Translations under genes and position numbers: made by a program
In this document: one piece after another, positions 8,343-16,875 of the stretch
How the letters are laid out: each line of letters starts with the position of its first letter
Position numbering within the stretch: position 1 is the first letter of the stretch
The notes under the pieces: model-generated
What the model was told of the DNA's origin: nothing
The model's database searches: none
What the model saw: only the letters and a program-made list of their open reading frames with translations
From: Pseudomonadota bacterium
Lineage (GTDB): Bacteria; Pseudomonadota; Alphaproteobacteria; Acetobacterales; Acetobacteraceae
Direction of reading: 5' to 3'
Assembly (NCBI GenBank): GCA_018971725.1
Contig: JAGXAE010000008.1
Span: 1-33,459, forward strand
DNA length: 33,459 nt

Positions 8343-10117
8343 GTGTTGCTCCACATATTTTTGGCCAGCTCCTCGCGGGAAAGAAAAGGTGCCATATCGT
8401 GCAAGGGAGACGATACCATGCGCCCATCGTCCAGCTTACGGGAAGAAAGCTTGGGAGCGAAAACTTGCATAGGATTCAATACGACCTCGCAGAATTGCGG
8501 ACCGGGCGAAGCGAGTGTCTCGGCAATCGTTTGGGATAGTGCCGCATGCGCCGTTACACGCCGCGGTTCAAACCCAAAGGCCGCGGCGACACGGCAGAAA
8601 TTTGGAAAGGTGACGCCATTGCTTGCGTCACAGCCAAACATATTGTCGGGGAAAAAGGCTCTTTGGGTCTGCTTGATGGAAGAATAACCATCATTGTTCA
8701 GCAGGAATATCTTGATATTGAGGCCCATGGCGATGATGCTTTGTAGTTCCTGCATGTTCATCATGAAGCTGCCATCACCAGAGAGGCAAATGACGCGACG
8801 TTCCGGTGCTGCAATGGCAGCGCCTATCGCCGCGGGCAGGTCGTACCCCATGGAGGCTGAACCGGAATTAGAAAACATACGCTGGCCCGGCTTGATTTTC
8901 GCCGTCTGAAAGGTGGTGACGCAAGCGGTGGCGTTGGCCGTTACAATGACATCATTGCCTGATGCGGCATCAGACAGATTGTCTGCAAAAAAGTAAGGAT
9001 TAACCCCCTGCGTATCATCTTCGTACTCAGGCCGCATCACGGGGTGAAGACGGTGCCGCTCCTGACACCATGCAAGATAACGGTTTTGATCTTCCGATGG
9101 GACGAAATTGCCAAGCGCCTGCACAAGCGCCGGAATAAAGTCCTTCAGGTCTGCGCATACGGCTTTCTGAATATCGAGCGTTGGTTTGGAGAGTTCGGCC
9201 TGGTCTATATCGACCATGATTTTTAAAGCGTCGGGCGCGAAATTTTCCCAATTATAGGAAATCTGCCTGATGTTCAGGCGGCAGCCGAGGATAAGCACCA
9301 CGTCGGCATTTTGCACGGCGAAATTTCCGGCGCGGTCTCCCACGGTTCCAGGACGGCCGACATAGGATGAATGCCCCTCAGGCAGAAGATCATGGGCATT
9401 GAAGGCTGTGGCAACAGGAAAGCCTGTCAACTCGACCAGTTTCAGAAACGCATCATACGCGCCGGCAATGCGCACACCGGTACCGGGCATGATAACAGGG
9501 CGCCGTGCATTGCGAAGAATCTCCGCGATCTCAGCGATATTTGGCAATGCATCATGCGCTTCAGGAACATAGCCGCGTAATGTATCGGGCTCGATCTGCG
9601 CGCCTTGGATGTCCATTGGCACGTCGATCCACACGGGACCGGGTCGTCCGGTAAGCGCCAGATGGATGGCCTTCTCCACCACATAGCGCACATCTTCCTT
9701 ATTGCGCAGCACCGTGGCGAATTTGGTGATGCCGCGTGCCATGGAGACGATGTCTGCTTCCTGGTCGCCGAGTTGACGCAAGGGCAGGTCGTAGCTCGTG
9801 GCCATCGTCTCCTGCTTTACTTGCCCCGAGATGACGAGCATGCCGATCGAATCCGTCCATGCTCCATGCACGCCGTTCAAGGCGTTTATGCCGCCCGGCC
9901 CGGTCGTCACGTTCACCAGAGCGAGACGGCCTGACAAGCGGCAATAGGCTTCCGCGGCCATGGTGCAAGCCTGCTCATGATGCAGGCAGATACCGCGGAG
10001 TTGCTTGTTACGGGCAAACGCATCGTTAAGATGCATCGCCCCGCCGCCAGTGACGGTGAAGAAATCCGTTACACCATGCGCCGCGACCAGCGAGGCGATA
10101 TAGTCAGCGAGGCGCAA
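8339..10117 (-). CDS. ThDP-dependent IlvB/YerE-like enzyme, candidate branched-sugar synthase
   Basis: A 592-residue member of the acetolactate synthase-like ThDP family with three domains in the usual order. The N-terminal pyrimidine-binding domain has the activating Glu in LHHEQACTMAAEAY, a central domain follows, and the C-terminal pyrophosphate domain has GDGSFMMN ending in NN. It begins with TTG three bases after the NeuB-like stop, and its own stop overlaps the rfbF start. A second housekeeping acetolactate synthase inside an rfbF-G-H operon is unlikely. In Yersinia the equivalent position is held by YerE, a ThDP flavoenzyme that transfers a two-carbon unit from pyruvate to C4 of CDP-4-keto-3,6-dideoxyglucose. 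That role is inferred here from context. Confidence 0.82.
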   Translation of the reverse strand: MRLADYIASLVAAHGVTDFFTVTGGGAMHLNDAFARNKQLRGICLHHEQACTMAAEAYCRLSGRLALVNVTTGPGGINALNGVHGAWTDSIGMLVISGQVKQETMATSYDLPLRQLGDQEADIVSMARGITKFATVLRNKEDVRYVVEKAIHLALTGRPGPVWIDVPMDIQGAQIEPDTLRGYVPEAHDALPNIAEIAEILRNARRPVIMPGTGVRIAGAYDAFLKLVELTGFPVATAFNAHDLLPEGHSSYVGRPGTVGDRAGNFAVQNADVVLILGCRLNIRQISYNWENFAPDALKIMVDIDQAELSKPTLDIQKAVCADLKDFIPALVQALGNFVPSEDQNRYLAWCQERHRLHPVMRPEYEDDTQGVNPYFFADNLSDAASGNDVIVTANATACVTTFQTAKIKPGQRMFSNSGSASMGYDLPAAIGAAIAAPERRVICLSGDGSFMMNMQELQSIIAMGLNIKIFLLNNDGYSSIKQTQRAFFPDNMFGCDASNGVTFPNFCRVAAAFGFEPRRVTAHAALSQTIAETLASPGPQFCEVVLNPMQVFAPKLSSRKLDDGRMVSSPLHDMAPFLSREELAKNMWSNT

Positions 10118-10120
10118 CGG

Positions 10121-11245
10121 TCAGACCAACCGCGGCGCGGCGCGGCCAGCCTCAGGCTCTTCCGGTTCGATGCCCCTCTGCTCGATGGATTTCGCCAAAA
10201 GCGAGTCGGCACCGTAAGGGCTGTCTATGTTGGTGAAGGCTATGGCTCCATCTTTGGCGACCGGACGCAACAGAACCTCGCCGCGCATCATTTCGCGGCA
10301 AGATATCTGCCCCTTTTGCAAGGGTACCGCGAGGTAGACGGAATCATCGTCCAGAATATGACCGGCCGGGAGGTCAGATTTAGCATACACGCCGCGCACC
10401 AGCCCATCCAGGTAACGCACTTCTTTCTCCGGCGGCATGCGTTTGGCCGCACTTGACCCGCCGCATAGTTCCTCTGCCTTGTGGAAGGCCTTGAACCAAG
10501 TATCGACCTGCTCAGGCAACGAGCAATAGGGCGAGACGGGAATGCCATCCATCGCGATATCAACATGGCGCTCGAAGGTGCGTGCCCCCTTGGCGTAAGC
10601 AACCAGCATGGAGTCATTCCAATCGCGGTATTCATGCGAGGAAAAGCCGATCACGTTCTCTGGGTAGCGCGCTTTCAGAAAGTCGATCTGGTTCATCTCC
10701 AATTCATGGTCTTCGGAAGGGTAGATCGACACACAATGGTTGATGGCCAGCGGAATATTGCGCTTCTCAAAAAAGGAGACGATGTCGTCTAGGTCGCGCA
10801 GGGATGAGCCGCCTGTGGAGATGATCACAGGTTTCTTGGTTTTGGCGATCGCCTCGATCAGAAACCAATCCTTGATATCGGAGCTGGCAATCTTGATAAT
10901 CTGGATGCCGAGTTCAATGCATTTTTCCACGGAGGTTTCGTCGAACGGCGTTGCCATCGAAATCATCGAGGCGTTGCGGACCGCCAAAGCCATCTTCTGG
11001 TAGTCAGCCCAGGAAAGCTGGGTGTCCATCGTTTTTTTGATGTACCGTATGTCCGTCCGGTGACGAAAATCCTTGTGGATGAACTGGTCCACGTCGCGGA
11101 ACTGAAATTTCATGGCGGCGCGGATGTTATTATAGCGGACGACCTGCCCATAGGCGGAGATGATTTTCAGGCCGCGCTCGACATTGCCCCAATGGTTGTT
11201 GGCCATCTCCAGAACGAACAGATTGTCGAAGATTGAACTGCGCAC
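10121..11245 (-). CDS. N-acetylneuraminate synthase (NeuB)-family protein with SAF domain
   Basis: A 374-residue protein. FVLEMANNHWGNVERGL at the N-terminus matches the NeuB-family TIM-barrel start (E-x-x-x-NH-x-G), and IIKIASSDIKD, ISTGGSS, HCVSIYPS and GFSSHEYRDW follow in the family order. The last third (VRGVYAKSDLPAGHIL onward) is the SAF/antifreeze-like domain. Family members condense phosphoenolpyruvate with a hexosamine to make nonulosonic acids. It starts at a GTG preceded by a strong GGAGGG site and is 28 bases downstream of the DUF2029 gene. No CMP-sugar synthetase (NeuA) or NeuC-like epimerase is in the window, so the product is unclear. Confidence 0.85.
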   Translation of the reverse strand: MRSSIFDNLFVLEMANNHWGNVERGLKIISAYGQVVRYNNIRAAMKFQFRDVDQFIHKDFRHRTDIRYIKKTMDTQLSWADYQKMALAVRNASMISMATPFDETSVEKCIELGIQIIKIASSDIKDWFLIEAIAKTKKPVIISTGGSSLRDLDDIVSFFEKRNIPLAINHCVSIYPSEDHELEMNQIDFLKARYPENVIGFSSHEYRDWNDSMLVAYAKGARTFERHVDIAMDGIPVSPYCSLPEQVDTWFKAFHKAEELCGGSSAAKRMPPEKEVRYLDGLVRGVYAKSDLPAGHILDDDSVYLAVPLQKGQISCREMMRGEVLLRPVAKDGAIAFTNIDSPYGADSLLAKSIEQRGIEPEEPEAGRAAPRLV

Positions 11246-11273
11246 GAAACATCCCTCCGTTGATTATCGGAAT

Positions 11274-12593
11274 TTAAGCTTCCAGCTTGATAGCGTCAAT
11301 TTTTCCAGCAAGAAGGCGCCCCAGATGCAGAATCGCGAAAGCGAGAACGATGCGGAGGAGACCGGCAGCCAACCACCACCAGAGTACTTCACGGGCCAGC
11401 CAGAACAGCAAGGCAGGGCCAGGACCGGCGTGCAGAACATGGTCAAGGGCTTGAAAAAAATCTCGAATCGGCGCTTCCCACAACTCGAAAACCAGGATCG
11501 CCAGCAGCCCGTAAGCGGGCCGGTACGTCTTGCGCAGCCGCCACAGGCCGGGCACAGCAAGAGACAGATAAATGGCGCGGTAGCTGAGATTCGAGGCCAA
11601 CAAGAAACAAACAGAGATTAGTAGCGCGCTGGCCTCAAGAAAGAGCGGTTCGCCGGAATTCAGTTCAGCCAACGGTATCTGCCCCCTGCGCCACGTCAAC
11701 ATCGCCCAGGCTACAATACAAGCATCCTGGCAAAGCCTAATGTCTGGCTGCGGCACCCAAATGGCATGGGGCACATTAAACCAAGGAATATTGTATGCGA
11801 GCCACTGTGGTGTGGCGTGGCCGCTGCCAGCGTAGAGCGTCAAGAGCCCAGAGGATAAATTGATGGCGCCGAATGTATTTATAAAAGGGTCGGAAATGGG
11901 GAGTGTTGCGATAGCCGCGACGATACCATGGTAAAAATAGGCAAGAAACAACGTACCTACGCATAGTGAAACAGCCGCTCCGGCAGAAAAATGGCTGCGC
12001 TTTTCCCGCATCGCGAGCGGCAGCATGGCGACGGGATAGAATTTAAGAAGAAAGCCCGTGAGGATGAGACCATATCCCCCCATTCTCCAGGCCAGGGAAC
12101 GCGAAAGGAGCCACACGGCGCCGGTCAACATCACAAACAGAAAGACATCAATGTTTGCCTGCTCAATTGCGAAATAAGACGCCGGTGATATGGCTGAAGC
12201 CAACCTCAAGGCAAGCTCACGCCAGGAACCAGCAGGCGGCAGCCAACCAAGCGCCACGCAATACACTCCCCCGAGAGCTAAACCGCACAAGAAGCTCCAA
12301 GATGGCTGCAAATGCAGAAGCCAGAAAACATGCAGCATTAGCGGCGAGTAGTTGAACTCTCCTCCCCCCATGCATGAGTTTGGCGCATAAACATTAACGC
12401 CCTGCCCCCAGCATTTTCCAGCCTGGAGAATCGCAGCCAAATCACCAAATGGAAAATGCCTGACGGCACCATCCGAAATAGCGGATAAAGCCAAGTATAA
12501 AGGGTGCGCTGAAAAGTACAGCACCGTGATACACAGCAATACGCCGAATGCGACAAGGCTTACCCCCCAGCGAGCCAGGAAGGGAGAGGTCAA
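11274..12593 (-). CDS. DUF2029 / GT87-type membrane glycosyltransferase
   Basis: A 439-residue integral membrane protein with about ten hydrophobic segments. The first extracytoplasmic loop contains GDLAAILQAGKCWGQGVNVYAP and an acidic approach, the pattern seen in DUF2029 (GT-C fold, GT87) polyprenyl-phosphosugar-dependent transferases. Its start overlaps the stop of the upstream GtrB-like gene by four bases, a natural pairing because GtrB-type enzymes make the lipid-linked donor that GT-C enzymes use. It probably glycosylates a lipid-linked glycan on the periplasmic side. Sugar and acceptor are unknown. Confidence 0.75.
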   Translation of the reverse strand: MTSPFLARWGVSLVAFGVLLCITVLYFSAHPLYLALSAISDGAVRHFPFGDLAAILQAGKCWGQGVNVYAPNSCMGGGEFNYSPLMLHVFWLLHLQPSWSFLCGLALGGVYCVALGWLPPAGSWRELALRLASAISPASYFAIEQANIDVFLFVMLTGAVWLLSRSLAWRMGGYGLILTGFLLKFYPVAMLPLAMREKRSHFSAGAAVSLCVGTLFLAYFYHGIVAAIATLPISDPFINTFGAINLSSGLLTLYAGSGHATPQWLAYNIPWFNVPHAIWVPQPDIRLCQDACIVAWAMLTWRRGQIPLAELNSGEPLFLEASALLISVCFLLASNLSYRAIYLSLAVPGLWRLRKTYRPAYGLLAILVFELWEAPIRDFFQALDHVLHAGPGPALLFWLAREVLWWWLAAGLLRIVLAFAILHLGRLLAGKIDAIKLEA

Positions 12594-13519
12594 AAGCCGA
12601 TCCTCTCTTTTTCCACAACATAGGGCCGCTTCTGCACCTGAGTGTGGATAGCGCCCACATATTCACCGATGACGCCAATGGAGATGAGCTGCACCGAGCC
12701 CAGGAAAAACAGGCCTATGATAACGGGCGCCACGCCAACGTTGAAGTGCGACCAGAACATCAGCTTATAGAGGAGATAAGAAAGCCCTGCCAGAAAGGAG
12801 ACCGCAGCCGAGATGAACCCCAACCCGGTGACTAAGCGCAACGGCACCTTCGAGAGGTTGGTGATGCCCAGCATCCCGATATCGTACAAAGAATAAAAAT
12901 TGTTTTTTGTCAGTCCCCGCTTGCGACTCGGTTGATCGTAAGGGAGCTGACAAATCTTCAGCCCTATTTCAGCGATCATACCGCGGAAAAACGGGTATGG
13001 GTCACCCATTTCACGAATCGCTTCGACCACTTTGCGATCATACAAGCCGAACCCGGTAAAATTTTGGATCGTTATAATTGATGCCATGCGCTCCACCAGC
13101 GCGTAATAGGCACGGCGGAGCATGAACATGGCCGGCGTTTCCTCGGCGCTGCGCTTCACGCAGATCACCGTCTTGTAGCCTTCCTCCCATTTGGCCAGCA
13201 ACGTGGGGATCATCTCTGGCGGATCCTGCAAGTCCGCGACCAAGGAAATAACCGCCTCACCCGAGGCGGCCAGCAGCGCGTGCATGGGCGAGCGTATATG
13301 GCCGAAATTCCGGGCATTTACGATGACCCGGACACGAGAATCGGCTGCCGCAATCTCTTTTAACTTGACTACCGTGGCGTCAGTAGAGGCGTTATCGATA
13401 AAAATATGCTCATAACTATAGGCTGGCAGCTCCGCGAAAACGGCGGTAACGCGGCGATGCAGCTCCTGGACGTTGTCCTCTTCGTTAAAGCAGGGCGTGA
13501 TCAGGCTTATATAGGGCAT
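12590..13519 (-). CDS. GtrB/DPM1-like polyprenyl-phosphate glycosyltransferase
   Basis: A 309-residue GT2 enzyme. ISLITPCFNEEDNVQELHRR is the GT-A nucleotide-sugar start, VADLQDPPEMIP contains the DxQD metal site of the DPM1/GtrB group, and two hydrophobic hairpins near residues 225-285 anchor it in the membrane. Such enzymes move a sugar from a nucleotide donor to undecaprenyl phosphate on the cytoplasmic face. It is the first gene of the eight-gene operon that runs to 4337, so its promoter should lie in 13520-13900. That is at or next to the left island repeat, so island insertion may have changed the operon's upstream context. Confidence 0.88.
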   Translation of the reverse strand: MPYISLITPCFNEEDNVQELHRRVTAVFAELPAYSYEHIFIDNASTDATVVKLKEIAAADSRVRVIVNARNFGHIRSPMHALLAASGEAVISLVADLQDPPEMIPTLLAKWEEGYKTVICVKRSAEETPAMFMLRRAYYALVERMASIITIQNFTGFGLYDRKVVEAIREMGDPYPFFRGMIAEIGLKICQLPYDQPSRKRGLTKNNFYSLYDIGMLGITNLSKVPLRLVTGLGFISAAVSFLAGLSYLLYKLMFWSHFNVGVAPVIIGLFFLGSVQLISIGVIGEYVGAIHTQVQKRPYVVEKERIGF

Positions 13520-13672
13520 TATAAATCATACCTATCCGATCCATTGAGAAGTTCAATTCGAGATAATTGCCGTCCGGTAAATTCTCGCCTTGGTATCATC
13601 ACGCCCCGAGTCGCATTTTAAACCCTGAAGAAGCTGGCGGCGGGGGCTGGAGCAGGTGCCCTCTTTTTAATC

Positions 13673-13910
13673 GCGCCGATCAAGGCCTGTAACTGGGGCC
13701 GGAGTTGTGCCAATACCGGCGCCATGTGGATTCACTCTTCAAACCCGTCCCCTGGCCGGCACCCCACGCGGCACCCCCGGCCCCCGCGACGGCGATTAGA
13801 GCCGCCCGGCATCAGAGACCATTGCGCTTTCGGCCCGCACAGCCTGAAAAGCGTATAAATTACCCAAGGAATTCAGTAAGATGGCCGCTTATCAATATGT
13901 GTATGTGATG
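13673..13910 (+). repeat. Left direct repeat (candidate attL): ettA upstream region plus first ten codons
   Basis: This segment recurs at 26863-27112. The first 75 bases differ at only two positions, the middle is more diverged, the right copy has a 12-base insertion, and the final 57 bases (13854-13910) are identical. The identical part contains the ettA ribosome-binding region and codons [10 protein letters not shown]. Immediately after GTATGTGATG the two copies diverge, the left one running into the integrase leader. This is the arrangement expected when a site-specific element inserts into the 5' end of ettA. Confidence 0.85.
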
Positions 13911-13925
13911 GCGAGACCAAGATAA
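13881..13925 (+). pseudogene. Orphaned ettA 5' fragment (14 codons)
   Basis: The frame opens with the same ten codons as the intact ettA at 27083 ([10 protein letters not shown]), then reads ARPR and stops at TAA. The upstream sequence AAGGAATTCAGTAAG is identical in both copies, so the fragment keeps its translation signal. It is the chromosomal start of ettA left behind at the island's left end. If transcribed it would only make a 14-residue peptide. Confidence 0.8.
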
Positions 13926-13933
13926 CAATTTGA

Positions 13934-13951
13934 TTTTTAACAGTTTTTAAC
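13934..13951 (+). repeat. Tandem TTTTTAAC direct repeats upstream of the integrase
   Basis: TTTTTAAC occurs at 13934-13941 and again at 13944-13951, ten bases apart or about one helical turn, 24 bases inside the left repeat core. Short direct repeats between an att core and its integrase gene are often arm-type sites for the integrase or an excisionase. That function is inferred from position alone. Confidence 0.4.
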
Positions 13952-14033
13952 TTCAAAAATTCCTGCACAAGCCCCACACAGCTATTGAAAACGAGGGGGT
14001 TAGGCGCCCCATCTGCACAGAAAAGGATATTTC

Positions 14034-15240
14034 ATGCCCTTTCTGGTCGATGCTCAAACACTCAAAGCCGGGCTGATCATTTTCCGCCGCGCGGATGTGC
14101 AGCATCGCAACTGGTACTGCCGGATCAAGCTGCCAAGCGTGGACCGCTACAAAACGTTCTCTTTGAAAACCCCCGACATTAACGCGGCACGAGATCTGGC
14201 ATTTGACCAGGACGCGGAGGTACGCTTCTCGCGTCAAGCACGATATCCCTGTATTCAAAAAGTCGTTTAGCCAGGTTGCAGAGGAATTTTCCGCCTTCCA
14301 GAAGGAGCGTGCGGAGGCTGGGCAGATCAGCCATCACCGCTGGCGAGTGTTGGACTCGCACATACGAGCACAGCTCAACCGCTATATAGGCAGTGTTCAG
14401 ATCAGCCAGATCGGCAAGGAAAGCTGGGCTTCCTACCCCGTATGGCGGCAGAAAAATGGCCAAGGTCGCTCGGGTGGGCGGGTCAGCGAGGGCACGATCC
14501 GCGACGAAATGGCGACCTTACGCGCTATTCTTGGTTATGCTGCCCGCAGGCATTACATCCGCGAGGCCCAAATTCCGAATGAGAGGCTGCCGCTGAGCAA
14601 GGCAAGGCGGGAGGAATTCACCCCAGCCGAGTATCGCAAGCTGCACAATTTTGCACGGAGCTGGGTCAAAGACGCGCGAAACAGCTTGAATAGCTGGTAT
14701 CGCACAGTTGCCTATAACTTCGTGCTCATTATGGCCAACACCGGCATGCGGCCATCGGAAGCCAAAAACCTGCAATGGCGGGATATTTCGGAGCAGGCCG
14801 ATAAACAAGGTCGGCCATTTGTGAGGTTGAATGTGCGGGGGAAAGGCAAGCACCGCCATCTCGTTGCGGCGTCCACGGTGGCAACATACCTCGACCGTAT
14901 CCGTGCCATTTCTAAGGCCAGAGAGCCGGCCGACTACGTTTTCACCAATGAAGGCGCTCCCACCGCAACGCTGTACCACTCACTCGTAGAGGGGCTGTTG
15001 ACCGATTCTGAGCTGCTCATGAGTTCATCGGGCAGTCGTAGAAGCACGTCTTCCTTCCGCCATACTTACGCGACGTTTCGGCTTACCGAAGGCGTGGATG
15101 TCTATTTTCTGGCAAAGCAGATGGGGACCTCGGTGCAGATGATCGAAAAGCACTATGGGCATGTGACTCCTGTCAAGAATGCTGACCGCATTCTGCAGGG
15201 ATTGCCCGGATGGGAGCCCGCGCCCCCCGCCTCGCCATGA
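14034..15240 (+). pseudogene. Tyrosine recombinase / site-specific integrase, frameshifted
   Basis: Two frames together make one integrase. The first (14034 on) reads from MPFLVDAQTL to DAEVRF and then goes out of phase. The second continues RVKHDIPVFKKSF to the stop at 15240. Removing a single T near 14229 joins them into about 401 residues with a normal N-terminal SAM-like domain and catalytic domain. Box I Arg is in NTGMRPSEAKNL, box II is SSFRHTYATFRL, and the nucleophile Tyr is in MIEKHYGHVTP. The His of the usual HxxR is Ser here, as I recall for this integrase subgroup. A shortened product from 14203 (345 residues) would keep the catalytic domain but lose the arm-binding N-terminus. 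A sequencing error is the main alternative. Confidence 0.85.
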
Positions 15241-15320
15241 GTCGCGCTGAAGCGCGACGGCGGAGCGACTTTTTTCGGGCCTGAAGGCCCGCCCTTGCTT
15301 TTGCGGCCGCGAGCGGCCGC
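15241..15320. repeat. Three consecutive GC-rich hairpins just after the integrase
   Basis: Right after the integrase stop come three short inverted repeats: GTCGCGC-TGAA-GCGCGAC, CGGGCC-TGAA-GGCCCG after a T-run, and GCGGCCGC-GA-GCGGCCGC. Two share a TGAA loop. They may act as the integrase terminator, or may be folded single-strand structures of a former plasmid or transfer region. The 370 bases from here to the stress-protein gene hold no gene I can support, apart from the operator at 15527. Confidence 0.55.
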
Positions 15321-15526
15321 CGTCTCTCTATTGCACCAGATAGCCTCCGCGTAGGTGAACGACTGTTCAGCCTGGGCCGCAAGCTGTATCCCTGCACGTT
15401 TCGATCCACGCCCCCGCGTAGAGGCGACGGGCAGTGGTTCGAGTCTACTAGGGCGTGCCGCCAGTGATGAAACAGCGAAGAAACGCCGCCATCGATCCGG
15501 CACAGGCACCAGCGAGCTTGACTTTT

Positions 15527-15551
15527 ATAAATATCGTATTACGATATTTAT
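15527..15551. promoter_or_regulatory. Perfect 25-bp palindrome, probable MarR-family operator
   Basis: The arms ATAAATATCGTA and TACGATATTTAT are perfect inverse complements around one T. The core ATATCGT-ATT-ACGATAT matches the palindrome at 22648-22666 (ATATCGT-AGA-ACGATAT) except in the spacer. It lies 140 bases upstream of the universal stress protein start. Symmetry, AT-rich arms and the second copy beside a marR gene make it a likely repressor site. Confidence 0.7.
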
Positions 15552-15691
15552 AGCGGCGTTTTGGGAGTAAGCTTGATAATTTGCGTCAGATCGCAAGGCA
15601 TTCCTTAAATTCTTTGGCACTTGCAATCTCTTGCCAGCTTCTCATCAACTAGGCTGGTGGTTGGCACCGGCCATGGTACGGGGCACGTTGC

Positions 15692-16558
15692 ATGACGATT
15701 AAGCGAATACTGCTTCCACTTTCAGATAGCTGGGAGCTCACCGGGCAAATCGAAACCGGATTGGCCGTAACGAATGCGCTCGACGCACATGTCGAAGCAC
15801 TACTTATTCGATCCAATGACAAAACGCCTCAGACAAGTCCACGAAATTTGACTGATTCGAATAGACATGCTTCCGAATTTCCACTGGAATTTATCACCCG
15901 AAAAAGTAGGGAGGTGGAGGCGCTGCATGCTTATTTTGTAAAAGCCTGCTCAACCGCAGGGATAGCTTTATCTTGCGGAGTCCCCCCAAGCCAGCTGTCG
16001 GCCTCGTGGCGTGAAGCTGTAGGGGCCTATGTGGAGGTCGCAGTCCGGCGGGCTTCGGCATTCGATCTTGTGATTGCGGGGAGTGCTTCCCATTCGCAAG
16101 AAGCGAAAAAAATTGTACAAAATGAATTGTTGCAGACCGGTCGGCCGGTTTTGCTAGCACCAAGTCAGCTGAAGACAAATTTCACCAATCCCGCAATGAT
16201 CGCTTGGAGTGATAGACCCGAGTGTTGGCGTGCCATTTCCATCGCGGTGCCATTGTTACGAATTGCACGGACGGTGAAGATCTTACGCATCGGACGCACC
16301 GGTACCGGCGAACAAAACACCGAAGATGATTTGCTCTGCTATTTAGGCCTTCATGGGATTACGGCAACGGTCGAGTTGGTTGAGCCGAGCGTAGATGCGG
16401 TGGGCGATCTGCTACTGGCCGCAGCTGCCGAGGACGACTGCGGCCTCGTGGTGATGGGCGCATACTCGCATCGGCGCCTGCATGAACGTTTGAAAAAGGG
16501 AACCACTGAGCACGTACTCAGCAATTCTTCCACGCGGCCAGTACTTATGGCTCATTAG
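15692..16558 (+). CDS. Tandem universal stress protein (UspA family)
   Basis: A 288-residue protein with two Usp-like halves. It starts MTIKRILLPLSDSWELTGQI, with a first domain to about residue 155 (ending RPVLLAPSQ) and a second to the C-terminus. The second half ends in VVMGAYSHRRLHERL-KKGTTEHVL-RPVLMAH, close to the G-x2-G-x9-G-S/T ATP-binding signature, whereas the first half is less well conserved. Such proteins are cytoplasmic stress factors of varied function. It is the only plus-strand cargo gene between the integrase and nsrR, and it has the palindromic operator upstream, so it may be controlled by the island's MarR protein. Confidence 0.85.
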   Translation: MTIKRILLPLSDSWELTGQIETGLAVTNALDAHVEALLIRSNDKTPQTSPRNLTDSNRHASEFPLEFITRKSREVEALHAYFVKACSTAGIALSCGVPPSQLSASWREAVGAYVEVAVRRASAFDLVIAGSASHSQEAKKIVQNELLQTGRPVLLAPSQLKTNFTNPAMIAWSDRPECWRAISIAVPLLRIARTVKILRIGRTGTGEQNTEDDLLCYLGLHGITATVELVEPSVDAVGDLLLAAAAEDDCGLVVMGAYSHRRLHERLKKGTTEHVLSNSSTRPVLMAH

Positions 16559-16616
16559 TGGTGCATGGTATTGGGCGCCGGGTTCGAGTACCGATCGGAT
16601 TTACATTAGATAATCA

Positions 16617-16644
16617 CAAGACCTTCACCTGAGTGATGGTCTTG
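16617..16644. terminator. Hairpin between convergent genes, possible bidirectional terminator
   Basis: CAAGACC-T-TCAC-CTGA-GTGA-T-GGTCTTG folds into an 11-bp stem with one T-T mismatch and a four-base loop. It lies in the 317-bp gap (16559-16875) between the convergent stress-protein and HPP genes, which otherwise shows nothing. There is no clear U-tract, so the terminator role rests on location. Confidence 0.5.
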
Positions 16645-16875
16645 GCACTGTAAAGGGAATGCTGCTTGAGCAGGCGCGGCCGGTTGGGTCGTGTCCCGGC
16701 CTGACGCAACCATCCCCCACTCGGAAACGGGATCAGGTGCTCGGCATCCTGAGACCGTTCATATGGCCGGGCCGTCTAGACCTACCAATTTGTTCCACGG
16801 CGCCTGGGCCAGCCCCCACAAAGAAGGACACTATTCAAGACGATGCTCTGTGCTTGCTCTCGTTCCCTCCGGGCC

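Larger units (their letters stand above)
13520..14033. other. Gene-poor junction: operon promoter region, left repeat and integrase leader
   Basis: About 510 bases without a full gene. From left to right it holds the likely promoter region of the minus-strand polysaccharide operon and the left direct repeat (13673-13910) with a 14-codon ettA remnant. AT-rich sequence leading to the integrase follows. A minus-strand reading frame at 13618-13725 encodes a peptide beginning MAPVLAQLRPQLQALIGAI and crosses the repeat boundary. The right repeat carries the matching MAPVLAQLRPQLQTLIGAI, with an upstream frame that is closed by a TGA in the left copy. It could be the remains of a small gene divergent from ettA, but I cannot show that it is expressed. 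Confidence 0.5.

Noticed and set aside
15153-15509. 118-residue minus-strand ORF after the integrase that might be a mobilisation-protein tail
   Set aside because: It overlaps the 3' end of the integrase and the GC hairpins, and I could not match it to any relaxase or Mob family.
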